The position numbers and the translations under genes were made by a program. A stretch of 64,000 bases of DNA, taken from NCBI GenBank assembly GCA_019155185.1, contig CM032811.1, positions 10,808,075 to 10,872,074 of the forward strand. The letters run 5' to 3'. The notes beneath the pieces were generated by a model. The model was given only the letters and a program-made list of their open reading frames with translations, did not search any database and was not told the origin of the DNA. Below, piece by piece: positions 61,101 through 64,000 of the stretch. This DNA is from Beaufortia kweichowensis (lineage: Eukaryota > Chordata > Actinopteri > Cypriniformes > Gastromyzontidae). The stretch's first letter is position 1. Each line of letters begins with the position of its first letter.

Positions 61101-62600
61101 TATCAAAATTTTGATTTGCACTGACAGTCACTCAAGTCATACAAAGATAAAAACAATTTTGTGAGGAAAGGACTATTTAAGTCGCTGATCTACTCACGTA
61201 TGAGAATTTTTTTTGTCTAATATTCCTACTGTACTGTTGTTTACGGAAAAGGGAAAATCATACAGGCTTGGAAAGACATTAATAAATCACGGTAAAGCTT
61301 TAATTTACTGCTCAAAATGCTTAGCATACAAAGAATAAAATGATTCAAATGTTTTTATTTGTCTGCCAGGCATGTGTCTGATTTATCTTTCTATTGAGTT
61401 TGAGTTAACACCTAAAACATCCAAGTGACTTTATGAGCTCAAAAATCATTTATTAGAAAATAAGGGAAAACGCTCACTTGCATCATGAATTTTATTGAGT
61501 GTATTTTTACAACAGCAGTAAACTTTGGGGGCCGGCCCCTCTTAAGTGCTCCACATTAGTCGGTAAGTCTTACCAACATCAACAGTGTTATGAAAGAAAA
61601 ATGTAAAAAGCTTATTATCCCTCTCGTTCTCATTCCTTTGCCTTTGCTATATAATGGCAGATAAAAAGCAATTTCCTGTTGTGGAAAGATCAGCAAACAT
61701 AATTCATGAAGAAATATTTTTCCACAAAAGAGGCACTAGAACACAACATGTGTTTGCATAAACACACAAACTCACAACACGCAGGCAATCACACGCTACC
61801 CTACACGCATTCATGTGATGCATACGTGCACCGTATGTTGCGGCGAACTACAACATGAGCATGGAAATCAAAATCCTTTTCATTTAGACGTTAATCTGTC
61901 ACAGTTCTGCAGGCAGGACACAATGACCTCAGCACCGAGCCTGCAGGAAATCACAGTGAGGGCGCAATAGAATTCATTTATAATTCATACTGAGCGCACA
62001 TCATTCTGTTCTCCTCGGCAGAGGCTTATTTTGATGATTTAAAAGGAACAGCTGTATTAGACCAACCCAAATCAAAATCTGTTCATTTTTTAATTATATT
62101 ATATAATATAACCGTTAACTAATAGATCTTTTGCGTCTGCTTGAATCTCTCTGCGAGACCGTGCCACCAGCACTACAGTGACATCGTGTGAATTTGCAGC
62201 CAATCTCAGTTTGGCAGTGCGTGACGGGGTATTATACCAGTGTTTAATCCAGACACATCTGGAGCAGGCTGGTGGCGTGCTAATCAGCTCTGCACGGATT
62301 AGCATCAGGCTAGCATCGTTCCACTGTAGGCGAGTCTCATCTAGTCCAGATGAATGCTTTTATTCCATGTGTTAAGGATGTTAGCGGGGACCGTCACTAG
62401 ACGTTTGAAGTTTTCTTTTACAGGTCTTCAGTAAAAGCATGAGAAAATAAAACCTGTTTACATCATTGTGCTCGATACCGATCCTACATCATTGTCATCC
62501 ATGATATTAGGTTAAAACCACATTGTGTTTATGATTTAGCTTCGGAAATGATCCAAAACACGTTTAGCTTTTGAAATCTGCTTCTACATAGTAGTCGCTT
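55194..62600. other. Gene-poor DNA before the sulfotransferase gene
   Basis: No gene is supported. Balanced-composition blocks are at about 55380-55740, 57060-57360 and 62110-62400, and the rest is AT-rich. Open frames at 58519-58833 (plus strand, 104 codons) and 55400-55771 (minus strand, 123 codons) have no recognisable family. Confidence 0.35.
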
Positions 62601-62606
62601 TTTATT
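62601..62606 (-). terminator. Candidate poly(A) signal of the wscd2-like gene
   Basis: TTTATT on the plus strand reads AATAAA on the minus strand, about 400 bp after the stop codon. This would give a short 3'UTR (about 62580-63003). Longer alternatives are possible. Confidence 0.35.
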
Positions 62607-63003
62607 ACAGTGATGAGACGGTTATGGTGTTATTCTGGTAAAATTTCTGTAATTGTAGATAAATGTCTGTTAATTTACAGGCAATTACATCTTCCTCTTG
62701 ACTTGAAGTGTGCATTAGTACAGTGTAAGCACTTACGTTTCCCTCTGAACGTGTAGAAAACATTCACAGCTTTCATTAAGCCTCAAACCAACATGTTTTT
62801 AAGTCTTTCATTGTTAGATCTAGTATTACAACGGGTTGATGTGCGACTCTACGCACCTTCCTAAACTGACCTACAGACAGATCATCTAAAAACAGCATCA
62901 AATGCCATTATTCTTCTCTAGCAATTTCACAGGAAATCAGTTTAAAGATGTCAAACATATCTATCGGTTGTCCTGGACATCATAGTTTAAGGCCCTGGGT
63001 TAA

Positions 63004-64000
63004 TCATCTTGGAAGGTACTCTTGTGGTAATCCAGTATGGTTGCTGGCTCTGAGGGCCTGGTCAACAGCGCTGATGTAACCATCAATCAACCGTTTCATA
63101 TCCGGGGTGAAGGGGTCAAATGTGGGTCGACGCGCACCTGAGCGTTTGAAGTGTCCGTCTTTGTTGCACTCGGCACAGAGGAGACGCTCTTCACTGATGC
63201 TGATGTTAAGAAATGAGATGATGGTTCGTAACGTGGGCACCAGTGACTCCTGCAGGTCCTCGTAATGCACCACTAGAAGTTTCTTTCCATAACGCAGCCA
63301 GTCCAAAACGTGAGAAGCCCACCAGGAGGCATAACTACCCACAAACTCGGGCCATTCTAGAAGAAGAGGAAAAGAAAGTTTGCATTATCTGTCAATAGAT
63401 ATGAATTTTAAAAACATATATTTTTATTGTTTATCATGTAAAAACCAATCTTTACAAACTTACAAACTGTTTTTCATAGAAAGCGTGTTTGGTTTATTTG
63501 TCTTTAATGCAAAAGACACTTGAAAAAAATGTATATACTTTTAAGTGTCAATTAAGGATCCAAACACATTTTGGACCCACTGTATATTTAACTATATTGA
63601 ATATGGACTGAACATAAGACTACATGATAGTCTGATCTGCAGTTTTACAAAACGCAATGAAAATCTAGTTTCATGGCTGGTAATGGCCATTCAGTGACGA
63701 TTGTAAAAAATGAACTTTGAATCTTGTATTTTTGTGCATTTTTAATTAAACCCAAAAAGGTAAACATTAAAAAAGAAACTACATGACTGCAACTATATGA
63801 CAATTTGTTTGTTTGGAGGCATTTCTGATATTAAAACATAGTTTGTAACAGTGTTAATACAGAGTCTATGCAAGTAGCACTTTAAATAAGCTCATCATAC
63901 CTTTGCTCTTCCAGTGCTGATCAGAAGCGTATCCGAGATGCCCGGCACACTTGCGGTTGAACTCGGCCATGAGCGAGCGGTAGGGGTTTCTTATCAACAC
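63004..64000 (-). CDS. wscd2: WSC domain-containing sulfotransferase, last two coding exons (partial)
   Basis: WSCD1/2 are type II Golgi membrane proteins with N-terminal WSC domains and a C-terminal sulfotransferase domain, reported to sulfate sialic acid. Only the end of the sulfotransferase domain is in the window. The penultimate exon, 63901-64000 (continuing past the edge), reads VLIRNPYRSLMAEFNRKCAG and on to HWKSK. The donor is G|GTATGA, and the intron (544 bp) ends at acceptor TTCTTCTAG. The last exon, 63004-63356, begins with a split Glu and WPEFVGSYASWWASHVLDWL, and ends LPQEYLPR with TGA at 63004-63006. RNPYRSLMAEFNRK is the part of the 3'-phosphate-binding region expected in PAPS sulfotransferases. 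Family identity is firm. The choice of wscd2 over wscd1 rests on memory of C-terminal sequence and is less sure. Confidence 0.87.
63357..63900 (-). other. wscd2-like last intron
   Basis: A GT-AG intron of 544 bp with phase-1 boundaries, AT-rich and without recognisable elements. Confidence 0.85.

Overview
The window looks like a teleost, very probably cyprinid, chromosome segment. The evidence is spliced vertebrate genes, an NRIP1 coding exon, a miR-99/let-7/miR-125c cluster with the teleost miR-125c spelling, a cyprinid TTAAAGGGATAGTT-type MITE, hAT MITEs, and V-SINE/L2-like 3' tails. Most of the 64 kb is AT-rich non-coding DNA, and no bacterial-type operons are present.

Layout. (1) 1-3285, + strand: the C-terminal part of nrip1 (RIP140), a nuclear-receptor corepressor, with its long 3'UTR. 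(2) 6921-9641: two unrelated hAT-type elements in tandem. Three copies of one 8-bp target site, ATGGTATA, separate them, and the larger element contains a near-perfect 70-bp inverted repeat and an LTR-like insert. (3) 9771-12690, + strand: a ten-exon as3mt-like methyltransferase gene, intact in frame (352 codons). It lacks two cysteines that matter in arsenite methyltransferases, the equivalents of human Cys206 and Cys250. (4) 13.7-37.5 kb: a long gene-poor stretch with microsatellites, repeat relics and blocks that look like regulatory DNA. (5) 37.56-41.15 kb, + strand: mir-99a, let-7c and mir-125c. nrip1 plus this cluster recalls the human chromosome 21 NRIP1-MIR99AHG region, with as3mt-like inserted in the order. 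(6) 39.86-43.78 kb: a promoter-like CpG-rich block followed by two phase-compatible exons of an unidentified reading frame. Its first intron contains mir-125c. (7) 44-62.6 kb: gene-poor DNA with large GA and GT microsatellites. (8) 63004-64000, - strand: the last two coding exons of a WSC-domain sulfotransferase gene (wscd2-like).

The genes do not form a functional unit. The most coherent block is the miRNA cluster with its possible host transcript. The two points most worth checking are the as3mt-like protein with a broken arsenic-binding site, and the unidentified CpG-promoter reading frame around mir-125c. All homology calls come from reading translations and from memory of the families. 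No searches or alignments were run.
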